Shown: positions 21,459 through 30,401, counted from the first letter of the stretch. The stretch is DNA of 64,000 nucleotides from Mycolicibacterium holsaticum DSM 44478 = JCM 12374 (GCF_019645835.1 NZ_CP080998.1:1364001-1428000); one strand, 5' to 3'. Numbers and translations are program-made. Notes: generated by a model not told the origin, from the letters alone.

Positions 21459-24400
21459 CCCGTGGGTGTATCACATGGCGCCAGTGCGAGAAACGCGCCG
21501 AGCTCGACAAGTCGGTCCGGCGTCGTCGGCAGATAGTCGGTCAGCAGCGCAGAGCGCACGATCACACACAGGTATTTGGCCCGGCTCACCGCGACGTTGA
21601 GGCGATTCCGGTTGAGCAGGAACGCGATTCCCCGCGGAACATCGTCTGCCGACGACGCGGTCATCGACACGAAGACCACGGGAGCCTGCCTGCCCTGGAA
21701 CTTGTCGACGGTGCCGACTTCGACGTCGGGGTATCCCGCGGCGTCGAGGCGGCGACGCAGGGCCACCACCTGTGCGTTGTACGGCGTGACGACGAGAATG
21801 TGGTGCTGGCTCAACGGCACCGTGCCGTCCTCGTCGGACCACGGGGTGCCCAGCAGGCGCGCGATCTCGGCGACGATCGCATCGGCCTCCTCGGGGCTCT
21901 CGGTCGAATTACCGGTGTGGTCGACGGTGAGCACCTGCAGCCCCGGCGCGTGTCCGTCGAGCACGCGCGCTGCGGTGATGCTGTCGAACGATTGGAGCCT
22001 GCCGTCATAGGACAGCCGCGATACCGTCGAACACACCGCCGGGTGCATCCGGAAGGAGCGGTCCAGGAAGTAGCCGAGTTCGCTTGGCAGCGTGTGTCTT
22101 CCGTCGATCAGCCAGCCCAGCGCTGAGCGGTCGACCGGCTCGGGGTGGGTGCCCTGGCTCACCTGCGGCAGCTGCTGCGGATCACCGAGCAGCATCAGGT
22201 TGCGGGCTGCCGGAGCGACGGCGATGGTGTTGGCCAGGCTGTACTGGCCTGCCTCCTCGACCACGAGCACGTGTAGTGACTGGCGCGGAACCTTGGCGGG
22301 GTTGGCGAAGTCCCAGCCCGTGCCGCCGATCACACAGCCGACGCCGCCGGTGGTGTGCTCGTCGATGAACGCAGCGAACTCGGGGTTGGTCAGCTCGGTC
22401 CAGCCACAGTTGACGCTGTTGAGCTTCTTGGCCACATGCGCGCCGTCGACACCGGCCTTCAGCACGTCGGCGAAAAGGTTCTCTACCACCGCATGTGACT
22501 GGGCCACCACGCCGACGCGCCACCCGTGGGCGTTGACCAGTCGTTCGATCACCCGTGCCGAGGTGTATGTCTTACCGGTGCCCGGCGGCCCGTGCACCGC
22601 GAGATAGGAGGCGTCGAGGTCGAGCAACGCGGCGGTGATGTCGTCTTCGATCGCGGCGCCGTGCGGCAGCGGGTTGCCACTGCGGGTACGCGGGGTGCGA
22701 CGCAGCAGGATGTCGGTCACGGCGTCACACGGCACCATCGGCAGCCCGGCCGCCACCGCGGCCGCGGTGGCCTCGATCGACTCCTCCAACGGCTTTGTGT
22801 TGATCGGCGGACCCGGTGTCAGCGCGAAGGGCAGCTGATCGAACACGTCGCCGTTCTTCGGCTGCCTCTCGGCGACGACGACTTCGGTCGGCACTTGCGG
22901 GTCGTTGCATTCGAGGACGGTGACGGCGCCGAATGCGCGGCGGTCCGGATCGTCGGCCAGCCCCGCGGGGGCCGGCGGGTCGTAGAGCGCGTACATCTCG
23001 CGGGTCAGTTCGCCGTTGGCGAGTTCCCCGTAGAGCCGAAGGTGCCGTTGCGGTTTGCGGGCCTTGGGCGGCCGGTGCCAGTCGTGTTCGATCACGGCCC
23101 GGTCGGCGACGAACACATCGCCGTCGTCGGCCCACTCGTCGACGGGGTTGTTGACCCGATCGAAGTGGCTCCACCAGAACGGTTTGTGCTCCCGGCGGTG
23201 AAAGCCGCGGGCGGCGGCGAACATCGCGACGGCGGTCTGCTCGGGGGTGCGTGCCGAGACGCCGTCGCCTGCGAACTTGAGCAGTCTGCGTTCGAGGGCG
23301 TCCCCGATCTCGATGGCGGCCTCGTCGTCGCGCACCGGCTGGGGTCCGCGCGGCGGCACCCCGGCTTCGATGGCGCGGGCCATCAGCCAGTCGCGCAACC
23401 GGCGCGTCGAGCGGCAGTCGTAAAGGTTGTAATCCTCGATCTGCTTGAGCACGGCGGCGGCTTCGTCGCTGCGTTCCTCGTCGCGCAGCGCGCAGTAGCG
23501 GGCGTACTGGGTGATGGAGTCGGTGGCCGTGGTCACCTCGCCGCTGCGCAGCTCGTTGCCCATGTAGAGCGGTTCCAGCGACTTGATGCTGTAGTTCTCT
23601 GTCCCCACCCGAATGCTTTTGCGTACCAATGGATACAGGTCCACCAGCACGCCGTTGCGGAGCAGTTCGTCGACGTCGTTCTCGCCGACGCCGTAGCGGC
23701 CGGCCAGACGCAGCAGCGTGCTCTTCTCGTAGGCTGCGTAGTGGTAGATGTGCATGCCGGGGTAGCGCCGCAACCGCTTGCGCACCATGGCTAAAAAGTC
23801 GATCAGCGCCTGGCGTTCGCTGGCCCGGTCGTGCGCCCAGAACGGGTGGAATTCGCCTCCGACGGTGAGTACCCCCCACAGGTATTCCAGGCCCCACTCG
23901 CGGCCGTCGGTGGTCCACAGCGGGTCGCCTTCGAAGTCGAAGAACAGGTCGCCCCTGTTCTCATCGGGCAGCACCATCAGCGGCTGCGGGTCCACCACCT
24001 CATAGGCGGGCTTGCCGTCGACTTTCGGGGTCAACTGCAGCCGCGCTTGGGTCCGCAGCGCGGTGAGCGCCCGCGATGACAGTTCGGGCACCGCACCTTC
24101 ATGTCGCGCGAGTTCGGTGACGGTGGTGATGCCCGCGTCGATGAGCCGGGACCGCTGACTGACCCGCATGCCCGCCACGAGCAGCAGATCGTCGGTCGCG
24201 CGAACCTGGACCTCACATTCGGGGCAGCGGAAACAGGCGCGCACCGTCTCGTCCGACCAGTCGACCGGCGCGCCGGACGCGAAATGGTCGTCGAGCAGGC
24301 GCTGCAGGGCGGCGCGCCGGCCCTGGTACACCGGAAGCAACTCGTCGAGACGGTAGCGGGCGGTGGCGTCGTCACCGAGCACCAGCTCGACTTCATCGGC

Positions 24401-24874
24401 CACCGGAATACCTGCAGCCGAAAGTGTTTCGGCGTAGGCGGCCAGCTGCAGCAGCGCCTCCACCTTGACCGAACGGGCCAGTTTGGTGTCGCGCAGCAGG
24501 TAGCGGTCCCCGTCGAGAATGAGGAAGTCGGCGAACCCGACGAACCGGCCGTCGAACATCGCCGCCTGATAGATCACCGGAGCGCGTCGCTCGACGGCGC
24601 GCCGGGTCTGTTCGGCCGCGCCGGTCAGCCCCTCGACCGTGGACGGCGGCCTGCCGATGATCGCGACGTCGGCCATGTCGCGCAGCCGATCCAGGTGGCG
24701 CCGCTCGTGTTCACCGCCGAGCTCGGCGGTTCTGGCGAGCAGCTCGTCGTCCACGCTGACTGCAGGGCCGCGGCCCAGCTTCGCGTCGAACGCGCGCAGC
24801 AGCGCGTACTCGCAGCGCGCCGCCGCCGCGAGGTCTGAGGCGCTGTAGATGACGCGGTCGTCGGTGACGAACAC
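21455..24874 (-). CDS. TM0106-family RecB-like nuclease / RNase H-like / SF1 helicase (Rv1251c-like)
   Basis: 1,139 aa. The N-terminal RecB/Cas4-type nuclease shows G113-x-x-D116 (GFADF), D129-x-K131, and a four-cysteine Fe-S pattern: C21 before, and C214, C217, C220 (CX2CX2C) after the nuclease core. Next comes an RNase H-like exonuclease domain with FDFEGDP and HIYHYAAYEKSTLL. The C-terminal half is an SF1 Upf1-like helicase with Walker A GPPGTGKT, motif II VVEEAGQ, GDPQQLPQV, and motifs V/VI in VGTVDKFQGRQAPVVFVSM and NRLNVAVSRAKYL. DNA repair or defence is plausible but unproven for this family. It is upstream of and coupled to a flavoprotein gene. Confidence 0.92.
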   Translation of the reverse strand: MFVTDDRVIYSASDLAAAARCEYALLRAFDAKLGRGPAVSVDDELLARTAELGGEHERRHLDRLRDMADVAIIGRPPSTVEGLTGAAEQTRRAVERRAPVIYQAAMFDGRFVGFADFLILDGDRYLLRDTKLARSVKVEALLQLAAYAETLSAAGIPVADEVELVLGDDATARYRLDELLPVYQGRRAALQRLLDDHFASGAPVDWSDETVRACFRCPECEVQVRATDDLLLVAGMRVSQRSRLIDAGITTVTELARHEGAVPELSSRALTALRTQARLQLTPKVDGKPAYEVVDPQPLMVLPDENRGDLFFDFEGDPLWTTDGREWGLEYLWGVLTVGGEFHPFWAHDRASERQALIDFLAMVRKRLRRYPGMHIYHYAAYEKSTLLRLAGRYGVGENDVDELLRNGVLVDLYPLVRKSIRVGTENYSIKSLEPLYMGNELRSGEVTTATDSITQYARYCALRDEERSDEAAAVLKQIEDYNLYDCRSTRRLRDWLMARAIEAGVPPRGPQPVRDDEAAIEIGDALERRLLKFAGDGVSARTPEQTAVAMFAAARGFHRREHKPFWWSHFDRVNNPVDEWADDGDVFVADRAVIEHDWHRPPKARKPQRHLRLYGELANGELTREMYALYDPPAPAGLADDPDRRAFGAVTVLECNDPQVPTEVVVAERQPKNGDVFDQLPFALTPGPPINTKPLEESIEATAAAVAAGLPMVPCDAVTDILLRRTPRTRSGNPLPHGAAIEDDITAALLDLDASYLAVHGPPGTGKTYTSARVIERLVNAHGWRVGVVAQSHAVVENLFADVLKAGVDGAHVAKKLNSVNCGWTELTNPEFAAFIDEHTTGGVGCVIGGTGWDFANPAKVPRQSLHVLVVEEAGQYSLANTIAVAPAARNLMLLGDPQQLPQVSQGTHPEPVDRSALGWLIDGRHTLPSELGYFLDRSFRMHPAVCSTVSRLSYDGRLQSFDSITAARVLDGHAPGLQVLTVDHTGNSTESPEEADAIVAEIARLLGTPWSDEDGTVPLSQHHILVVTPYNAQVVALRRRLDAAGYPDVEVGTVDKFQGRQAPVVFVSMTASSADDVPRGIAFLLNRNRLNVAVSRAKYLCVIVRSALLTDYLPTTPDRLVELGAFLALAPCDTPTG

Positions 24875-24911
24875 GCTGCCACTGTAGGCGAGCCCCCCGA
24901 CACCCCAAGTT

Positions 24912-24973
24912 GGCGCGAACGTGGGTTACCCGCACGCGGTGTCGGCCTCGAGCGTGTCACGAGCCCACACTCG
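24912..24973. repeat. Palindromic repeat R2, left copy
   Basis: About 62 bp beginning GGCGCGAACGTGGG and ending GAGCCCACACTCG, itself an imperfect palindrome. The 20 bases at 24917-24936 recur exactly, in inverted orientation, at 26021-26040, and similarity extends across the whole element. With the right copy it brackets the DUF559 gene. It occupies a 189-bp gap between the divergent nuclease-helicase and DUF559 genes. Confidence 0.85.
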
Positions 24974-25063
24974 TCATCCCCAACGGCATGCCCATCCACA
25001 GGCCGGCCCGTGCGCACCGTCGCTCCGGCCGATCGTGTGAGACGCGGTGCCGACAGTCACCGC

Positions 25064-25978
25064 ATGAACACAAAATCCCTGCCGTTCATCGGCACCGAAG
25101 CGGCGGCGGCCGGCCTGGTGACCAGGCGCACGCTGGTCAGCCGCCACGACATGGTCTATCGAAATGTCTACCTGCCCAAAGGCGTGAAGCTGACACCGGA
25201 CAGACGAGCGGTGGCCGCCTGGCTGTGGTCCGCGCGAAACGCCACCCTCGCCGGAATGTCCGCATCGGCGCTGTACGGATCTCGATGGATTGGCGAAGAG
25301 TTACCGGCCGAGCTGATTCGCACTGAGGCCTGCCCCGTCGAGGGCATTCTCATACATCGCAACAAATTGCGCGACGACGAGGTCGGCGTCGTGCACGGAT
25401 TGCCGGTGACCACGCCGGCGCGCACGGCGTTCGACATCGGACGCAGAAAAGGTCTCGAGCGGGCGATCATCCGTGTTGACGCGTTGGCCAACGCCACCGG
25501 TCTCAAGGCGGGCGATGTCATGCGTCTCGCCGACACCCGTCGCGGTGCCCGCGGCATGGTGCAGCTACGGCGGGTATTGGCGCTGATGGACGGCGGTTCC
25601 GAATCGCCGCAGGAAACCCGGACACGCCTGCTGTTGATCGCCGGCGGGTTTCCGAAGCCGCAAACACAGATTCTCGTCGTCGACGAATACGGTTCCTTCG
25701 TAGGTCGCATCGACATGGGGTGGGCGGAATTCAAGGTCTGTGTCGAATACGACGGTCGGCAACATTGGGACGATCCCGCGCAACACGCATACGACATCGA
25801 CCGGCTGGCCGAACTGACCGCGCAAGGCTGGCTGATCATTCGGGTGAGTCGAGATCTGTTGCGCTACCGGCCGCATGTATTTCTGGCCCGCGTGCGGGAT
25901 GCGATGCAGGCAAGAGGGTGGCCGCAGGCGCACAAGGTACGGCCCGACGCGCGGATTTCCGGGCTCGAGCCCCACTAG
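25064..25978 (+). CDS. AbiEi-antitoxin-like / DUF559 (Vsr-fold endonuclease-like) protein
   Basis: 304 aa from ATG 25064. The N-terminal half resembles the AbiEi antitoxin-type winged-helix module (ARNATLAGMSASALYGSRWI, GLPVTTPARTAFDIGR). The C-terminal half has the DUF559/Vsr restriction-fold pattern: ESPQETRTRLLLIAGGFPKPQTQI, GRIDMGWAEFKVCVEYDG with D and E in metal-binding positions, and YDIDRLAELTAQGWLIIRVS. No toxin gene is adjacent, so this is not a standard AbiE pair. From memory the gene is absent between the flanking homologues in M. tuberculosis. It is bracketed by inverted copies of R2. Confidence 0.85.
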   Translation: MNTKSLPFIGTEAAAAGLVTRRTLVSRHDMVYRNVYLPKGVKLTPDRRAVAAWLWSARNATLAGMSASALYGSRWIGEELPAELIRTEACPVEGILIHRNKLRDDEVGVVHGLPVTTPARTAFDIGRRKGLERAIIRVDALANATGLKAGDVMRLADTRRGARGMVQLRRVLALMDGGSESPQETRTRLLLIAGGFPKPQTQILVVDEYGSFVGRIDMGWAEFKVCVEYDGRQHWDDPAQHAYDIDRLAELTAQGWLIIRVSRDLLRYRPHVFLARVRDAMQARGWPQAHKVRPDARISGLEPH

Positions 25979-25980
25979 GC

Positions 25981-26044
25981 CGCCGAACGTGGGCTCGATG
26001 CACGTCTACCGCCAGAACGCCGTGCGGGTAACCCACGTTCGGCG
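25981..26044. repeat. Palindromic repeat R2, right copy (inverted)
   Basis: Begins CGCCGAACGTGGG and ends CCCACGTTCGGCG, a near-perfect palindrome at its ends. Its reverse complement aligns over about 60 bp with 24912-24973. It starts 2 bp after the DUF559 stop and lies 29 bp from the end of the convergent lprE gene, so it may also act as a bidirectional terminator hairpin. Confidence 0.87.
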
Positions 26045-26073
26045 CCGCGGCGCCGCGACGTCCAACAAAAGGG

Positions 26074-26637
26074 TCAGCCCGGCGTGTTGCCGATCAGCTC
26101 CACCCCGTTGCCGTTCCACCGGAACTTCACCACGCTGTCCAAGCCCGGCACCCCGTTGGAGTAGCGCAGCGCGACGGTGTCACCGGTGCTGGCGGTCGGA
26201 TCGATGCCGTTGAAACCGTAGGTGGCAGGCACCCCGCTGGGGATGAACTTGCCCAGGTGGAACATCACCGCGCGGGTGTTGGGGTTCTCGGCGTTGGTGT
26301 TGGCCTTGACGATCACCACCGACAACTGCGCGCATTGGTTGTAGTTGCCCGCCAGCGGCTCAGGACTCCAGCCCTGTTCGCTGCGCGGGTCGCGGGGCAA
26401 CTCCGCAACCGCCTTGGCGATCTCGGGCGCGGCGAGGTTGACCTCGCACGGGTCTGCTGCCGCCGTCGTGCCCGGTGCGGGCGTCGACGGCACCGGCGAC
26501 GGCGCAGCGGTGGCCGGGACAGGTGGTGGCGCCGTCGGGCCCGGCGTCTTCGAGACGGTTGAGTCACCCGCCCCGCAGCCGGCGAGCAGAACTGCCGATA
26601 TCGCGATGCCACCGCAGAACCGAACCGTGCACTTCAC
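26074..26637 (-). CDS. lprE: Lipoprotein LprE (LppP/LprE family)
   Basis: 187 aa. Signal peptide FCGGIAISAVLLAGC ends in the lipobox LAGC, then a Pro/Thr/Ala-rich spacer of about 35 residues and a globular domain (CEVNLAAPEIAKAVAELP, NYNQCAQLSVVIVKANTNAENPNTRAVMFHLGKFIPSGVPATYGFNG). Two further cysteines could form a disulfide. The protein is exported and membrane-anchored; its biochemical role is unknown. It is transcribed divergently from deaD. Confidence 0.9.
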   Translation of the reverse strand: MKCTVRFCGGIAISAVLLAGCGAGDSTVSKTPGPTAPPPVPATAAPSPVPSTPAPGTTAAADPCEVNLAAPEIAKAVAELPRDPRSEQGWSPEPLAGNYNQCAQLSVVIVKANTNAENPNTRAVMFHLGKFIPSGVPATYGFNGIDPTASTGDTVALRYSNGVPGLDSVVKFRWNGNGVELIGNTPG

Positions 26638-26757
26638 CTAACCCACCCTCGCAAATTGCGTCGAGCAGATCGCGTCGACACACCGCGGAACCCGGCCGGC
26701 GTTCTGTGACGCAAGTGACGACAGTGCCATGTGGCGATTCGGTGACACAACGGGCAT

Positions 26758-26763
26758 TAGAAT
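26758..26763 (+). promoter_or_regulatory. Candidate -10 (TAGAAT) for a leaderless deaD mRNA
   Basis: TAGAAT ends 8 bp before the ATG at 26772, placing the transcription start at or next to the start codon; no AGGAGG-like site precedes this ATG. Confidence 0.42.
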
Positions 26764-26771
26764 CCCAGCTG

Positions 26772-28484
26772 ATGACGTCCTCTGAGTCGGACACGAACCA
26801 GGCACCTCCGACTGCCGAATTGACCTTTTCTGACCTGCAGATTCACCCGGCGGTGCTGCAGGCCGTCGCCGACGTCGGATATGAGTCGCCGTCCGCGGTC
26901 CAGGCGGCCACCATCCCGGCGATGATGGCCGGCTCCGACGTGGTCGGCCGGGCCCAGACCGGCACCGGCAAGACCGCCGCCTTCGCCATCCCGATCCTGT
27001 CGAAGATCGATCCCGACAACCGGGCCACCCAGGCGCTCGTGCTGGCTCCCACGCGCGAGTTGGCGCTGCAGGTCGCCGAGGCGTTCGGACGGTACGGCGC
27101 GCACCTGCCCAAGATCAACGTGCTGCCGATCTACGGCGGATCGTCCTACGGCCCGCAGTTGGCGGGGCTCAAGCGCGGTGCACAGGTCGTCGTCGGCACC
27201 CCCGGGCGGGTGATCGATCACCTGGAGAAGGGCCGGTTGGACCTGTCGCATCTGGACTATCTGGTGCTCGACGAGGCCGACGAAATGCTGCAGATGGGCT
27301 TCGTCGAGGACGTCGAGCGGATCCTGGCCGAGACCCCCGAGTACAAGCAGGTGGCGTTGTTCTCGGCGACGATGCCGTCCGCGATCCGCAAGATCACCAC
27401 CAAGTACCTGCACGACCCCGTCGAGGTCACGGTCAAGTCGAAAACTGCGACCGCCGAGAACATTTCCCAGCGCTACATCCAGGTCGCCGGGCACCGCAAG
27501 ATGGACGCGCTGACCCGGGTGCTGGAGGTGGAAGAGGGCGACGCGATGATCGTGTTCGTCCGCACCAAGCAGGCCACCGAGGAAGTGGCCGAACGGCTGC
27601 GGTCGCGCGGCTTCTCCGCGGCCGCCATCAACGGCGACATCCCGCAGGCGCAGCGCGAACGCACCATCGCCGCGCTGAAAGACGGCAGCATCGACATCCT
27701 CGTCGCCACCGATGTCGCCGCGCGCGGGCTCGACGTCGAGCGGATCTCCCACGTCCTGAACTACGACATCCCCCACGACACCGAGTCGTACGTGCACCGC
27801 ATCGGGCGCACCGGGCGGGCCGGCCGCTCGGGTGCGGCGCTGCTGTTCGTCACCCCACGGGAACGGCACCTGCTCAAGGCCATCGAAAAAGCCACCCGCT
27901 CCAAGCTCGTCGAAGCCGACCTGCCGACTGTCGAAGACGTCAACGCCCAGCGCGTCGCCAAGTTCCGCGACTCGATCACCGATGCGCTCAACGCGCCCGG
28001 AGTCGACCTGTTCCGCAGCATGATCGAGGACTACGAGCGCGAAAACGACGTCCCCATGGTCGATATCGCCGCGGCGCTCGCGGTGCAGTCCCGGGACGGC
28101 GAGCAGTTCCTGATGTCAGAACCGCCGCCGGAGAAGCGTCGCCGCGACGAGCGGCCCGAACGTGCCGAGCGGCCCGACCGCGGACCCAGACAAGCCCGCC
28201 GACCCGGACAGGGCTTCGCCACGTATCGCATCGCAGTGGGCAAGCGGCACAAGGTGAGTCCGGGCGCGATCGTCGGCGCCATCGCCAACGAGGGCGGGCT
28301 GAACCGCAGCGACTTCGGGCACATCTCGATCCGGCCCGATCATTCGCTGGTGGAACTGCCTGCCAAGCTGTCCCGCGAGACGGTGAAAGCCCTGGAGCGC
28401 ACCCGCATTCAGGGCATCCTGATCAACTTGCAGCCCGACCGTCCGCCACGCAAGGGCGGGAAACCCAGCCGCAAATCGAAATGA
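26772..28484 (+). CDS. deaD: DEAD-box ATP-dependent RNA helicase (DeaD/CsdA)
   Basis: 570 aa, cold-shock and ribosome-assembly type RNA helicase. The Q motif region (TFSDLQIHPAVLQAVADVGYESPSAVQ), Walker A AQTGTGKTAAF, PTRELALQ, TPGRVIDHL, DEAD (LVLDEADEML), SAT and the C-terminal HRIGRTGRAGR are all present. After the helicase core come a basic linker and an RNA-binding C-terminal domain (YRIAVGKRHKVSPGAIVGAIANEGGLNRSDFGHISI) of the DbpA type. ATG 26772 is the chosen start because a -10 sits just upstream and the reading frame before it has no helicase character. Its stop overlaps the acyltransferase ATG (ATGA). Confidence 0.95.
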   Translation: MTSSESDTNQAPPTAELTFSDLQIHPAVLQAVADVGYESPSAVQAATIPAMMAGSDVVGRAQTGTGKTAAFAIPILSKIDPDNRATQALVLAPTRELALQVAEAFGRYGAHLPKINVLPIYGGSSYGPQLAGLKRGAQVVVGTPGRVIDHLEKGRLDLSHLDYLVLDEADEMLQMGFVEDVERILAETPEYKQVALFSATMPSAIRKITTKYLHDPVEVTVKSKTATAENISQRYIQVAGHRKMDALTRVLEVEEGDAMIVFVRTKQATEEVAERLRSRGFSAAAINGDIPQAQRERTIAALKDGSIDILVATDVAARGLDVERISHVLNYDIPHDTESYVHRIGRTGRAGRSGAALLFVTPRERHLLKAIEKATRSKLVEADLPTVEDVNAQRVAKFRDSITDALNAPGVDLFRSMIEDYERENDVPMVDIAAALAVQSRDGEQFLMSEPPPEKRRRDERPERAERPDRGPRQARRPGQGFATYRIAVGKRHKVSPGAIVGAIANEGGLNRSDFGHISIRPDHSLVELPAKLSRETVKALERTRIQGILINLQPDRPPRKGGKPSRKSK

Positions 28485-29623
28485 CACTGTCGCGCGGGTT
28501 GGATGCGCAGGGCGGGCTGGAGTCCGTCAGCAGGCCCGAGCGGGTCGCCTCGCTCACCGGTATCCGGGCCGTCGCCGCGCTGCTGGTGATGCTCACCCAC
28601 GCCGCCTACACCACCGGCAAGTATCCGCAGGGCTACGTCGGGCTGGTGTATTCGCGCATGGAGATCGGTGTGCCGGTGTTCTTCGTGCTCAGCGGTTTTC
28701 TGCTGTTCCGGCCGTGGGTGAAGGCCGCTGCGTCGGACAAACCGGCGCCGTCGGTACGCCGCTACGCCTGGCACCGGGTTCGTCGCATCATGCCTGCCTA
28801 CGTCGTCACGGTGCTGGCGGCCTATCTCGTCTACCACTTCCGCACCGCCGGACCCAACCCCGGGCACACGTGGGAGGGCCTGTTTCGCAACCTGACGCTC
28901 ACCCAGATCTACACCGACCACTATCTGTATTCGTTTCTGCACCAAGGCCTTACCCAGATGTGGAGCTTGGCCGTCGAGGTGGCGTTCTACGTTGTGCTTC
29001 CGGTGCTGGCCTACCTGCTGCTGGTGGTGCTCTGTCGTCGACGGTGGCGGCCCGCGCTGCTGTTGACCGGGCTGGGTGGGCTCGCGTTGATCTCACCCGC
29101 GTGGCTGGTGCTGGTGCACACCACCGACTTTCTGCCCGACGGGGGCAAGCTGTGGTTGCCGACGTATCTGGCGTGGTTCGTCGGCGGCATGGTCCTGGCG
29201 GCGTTGCAGCCGCTGGGCGTGCGGGCGTACGCGCTGGCCTGTATCCCGCTGGCGGTGGTCTGCTACTTCATCGTCTCCACGCCGATCGCCGGTGAACCCA
29301 CCACCTCGCCGACCGAGTTGCGCGAGGCGCTGGCCAAGACCGGGTTCTACGCGGTGATCGCCACGTTGATGGTGGCCCCGCTGGCGCTGGGGGACCGCGG
29401 ACTGTATTCGCGGTTTCTTGCCAGCCGACCGATGGTGTTCCTCGGCGAAATCTCCTACGAGATCTTCCTCATCCACCTGATCACGATGGAGTTGGTGATG
29501 GTGGAGATCGTGCGCTACCCGATCTACACGGGCTCGGTTTTCTGGCTGTTCACGATCACGTTCGTGGTCACCGTGCCGCTGTCGTGGCTGTTGCACCGGT
29601 TCACCCGCGTACGCGGCGGGTAG
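28481..29623 (+). CDS. Acyltransferase 3 family membrane protein (Rv1254-like)
   Basis: 380 aa, about 10 transmembrane helices. It starts with ERVASLTGIRAVAALLVMLTHAAY, holding the catalytic histidine expected of OafA/acyltransferase-3 proteins, and continues with GVPVFFVLSGFLLFRPWV and WSLAVEVAFYVVLPVLAYL. Such enzymes move acyl groups onto sugars or lipids on the outer side of the inner membrane. The acceptor is unknown. Four-base overlap with deaD implies coupled translation, although the two functions look unrelated. Confidence 0.9.
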   Translation: MTLSRGLDAQGGLESVSRPERVASLTGIRAVAALLVMLTHAAYTTGKYPQGYVGLVYSRMEIGVPVFFVLSGFLLFRPWVKAAASDKPAPSVRRYAWHRVRRIMPAYVVTVLAAYLVYHFRTAGPNPGHTWEGLFRNLTLTQIYTDHYLYSFLHQGLTQMWSLAVEVAFYVVLPVLAYLLLVVLCRRRWRPALLLTGLGGLALISPAWLVLVHTTDFLPDGGKLWLPTYLAWFVGGMVLAALQPLGVRAYALACIPLAVVCYFIVSTPIAGEPTTSPTELREALAKTGFYAVIATLMVAPLALGDRGLYSRFLASRPMVFLGEISYEIFLIHLITMELVMVEIVRYPIYTGSVFWLFTITFVVTVPLSWLLHRFTRVRGG

Positions 29624-29631
29624 CCTCGTTC

Positions 29632-29650
29632 TTAGGTTAAGCTGCCCTAA
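29632..29650 (+). promoter_or_regulatory. IdeR/DtxR iron box upstream of siderophore-interacting protein
   Basis: TTAGGTTAAGCTGCCCTAA matches the mycobacterial IdeR consensus TTAGGTTAGGCTAACCTAA at 16 of 19 positions and keeps the outer TTAGG/CCTAA symmetry. It ends 30 bp before ATG 29681, where bound IdeR-Fe(II) would be expected to block transcription under iron sufficiency. Confidence 0.85.
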
Positions 29651-29680
29651 CAAACCGATTCATTGAGGGGCTGTTTTCAT

Positions 29681-30397
29681 ATGTCCGACAAGAAGCCGAC
29701 CCGCGGGTTCCAGGGCGCGGTGCTCAAGCTGCTGCGTGCGGGCGACTACCAGCTGACCGTCACCGGACGGCGTGAGGTCACCGCGCACTATCTGCGGCTG
29801 AGCTTCACCGCCGGTGGGATGCTCACCGACCGGGCGCTGCATCCGACGATGTGGATCCGGATGTGGTTCGCCGACGGGGAAAAGCTGCATCAGCGCGGCT
29901 TCACGCTGGTGGACCCCAACCCGGAGGCCGACACCGTCGACATCGAGTTCGCGCTGCACGACGGCGTCGCCTCGCAGTGGGCCCAGAACGCCCGGCCCGG
30001 CGACACCATCGAGGTGACGGTCCTCGGCAGCAACTTCACGCTGCCCGAACCGCAACCCGCCGGCTATGTCATCGTCGGCGACACCGCGTCGCTGCCCGCG
30101 ATCAACTCGCTGCTGCAGGCGATCGGTGACACCCCGGCGCGGGTGTACCTGGAGGCCAGCCACGACGACGACAAGCAGTTGCCCGTGGCGCGAAGCACCG
30201 ACGTGGTGTGGGTGGAGCGTAAGAACTCCGGCGAGGCGTTGGTGCAGGCCGTCAGCTCGGCGGCGTTCGACGCCTCCGACCATTTCGGTTGGGTGGCCTG
30301 TGACAACCGCACCACCCGCGCGGTCGCCAAGGTGTTCCGGGAAAACTACAAGATCCCGAAGAAATCCATCAAGGCGCAGGCGTACTGGGTGGCCTGA
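29681..30397 (+). CDS. Siderophore-interacting protein (FAD-dependent ferric-siderophore reductase family)
   Basis: 238 aa from ATG 29681, with GAGGGG about 9 bp upstream. The N-terminal FAD-binding barrel includes REVTAHYLRLSFTAGGML and MWIRMWFADGEKLHQRGFTLVDPNPEADTVDIEFALHD; the nicotinamide-binding half has YVIVGDTASLPAINSLLQAIGD. Family members (ViuB/YqjH type) reduce imported Fe(III)-siderophores to release iron in the cytosol. The IdeR box directly upstream supports an iron-starvation role, releasing iron from mycobactin-type chelates. It is convergent with tetR, separated by 4 bp. Confidence 0.92.
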   Translation: MSDKKPTRGFQGAVLKLLRAGDYQLTVTGRREVTAHYLRLSFTAGGMLTDRALHPTMWIRMWFADGEKLHQRGFTLVDPNPEADTVDIEFALHDGVASQWAQNARPGDTIEVTVLGSNFTLPEPQPAGYVIVGDTASLPAINSLLQAIGDTPARVYLEASHDDDKQLPVARSTDVVWVERKNSGEALVQAVSSAAFDASDHFGWVACDNRTTRAVAKVFRENYKIPKKSIKAQAYWVA

Positions 30398-30401
30398 GCG
30401 G

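Noticed and set aside
22526..23794. 422-codon plus-strand frame inside the nuclease-helicase
   Set aside because: Antisense to conserved RNase H-like and helicase motifs.
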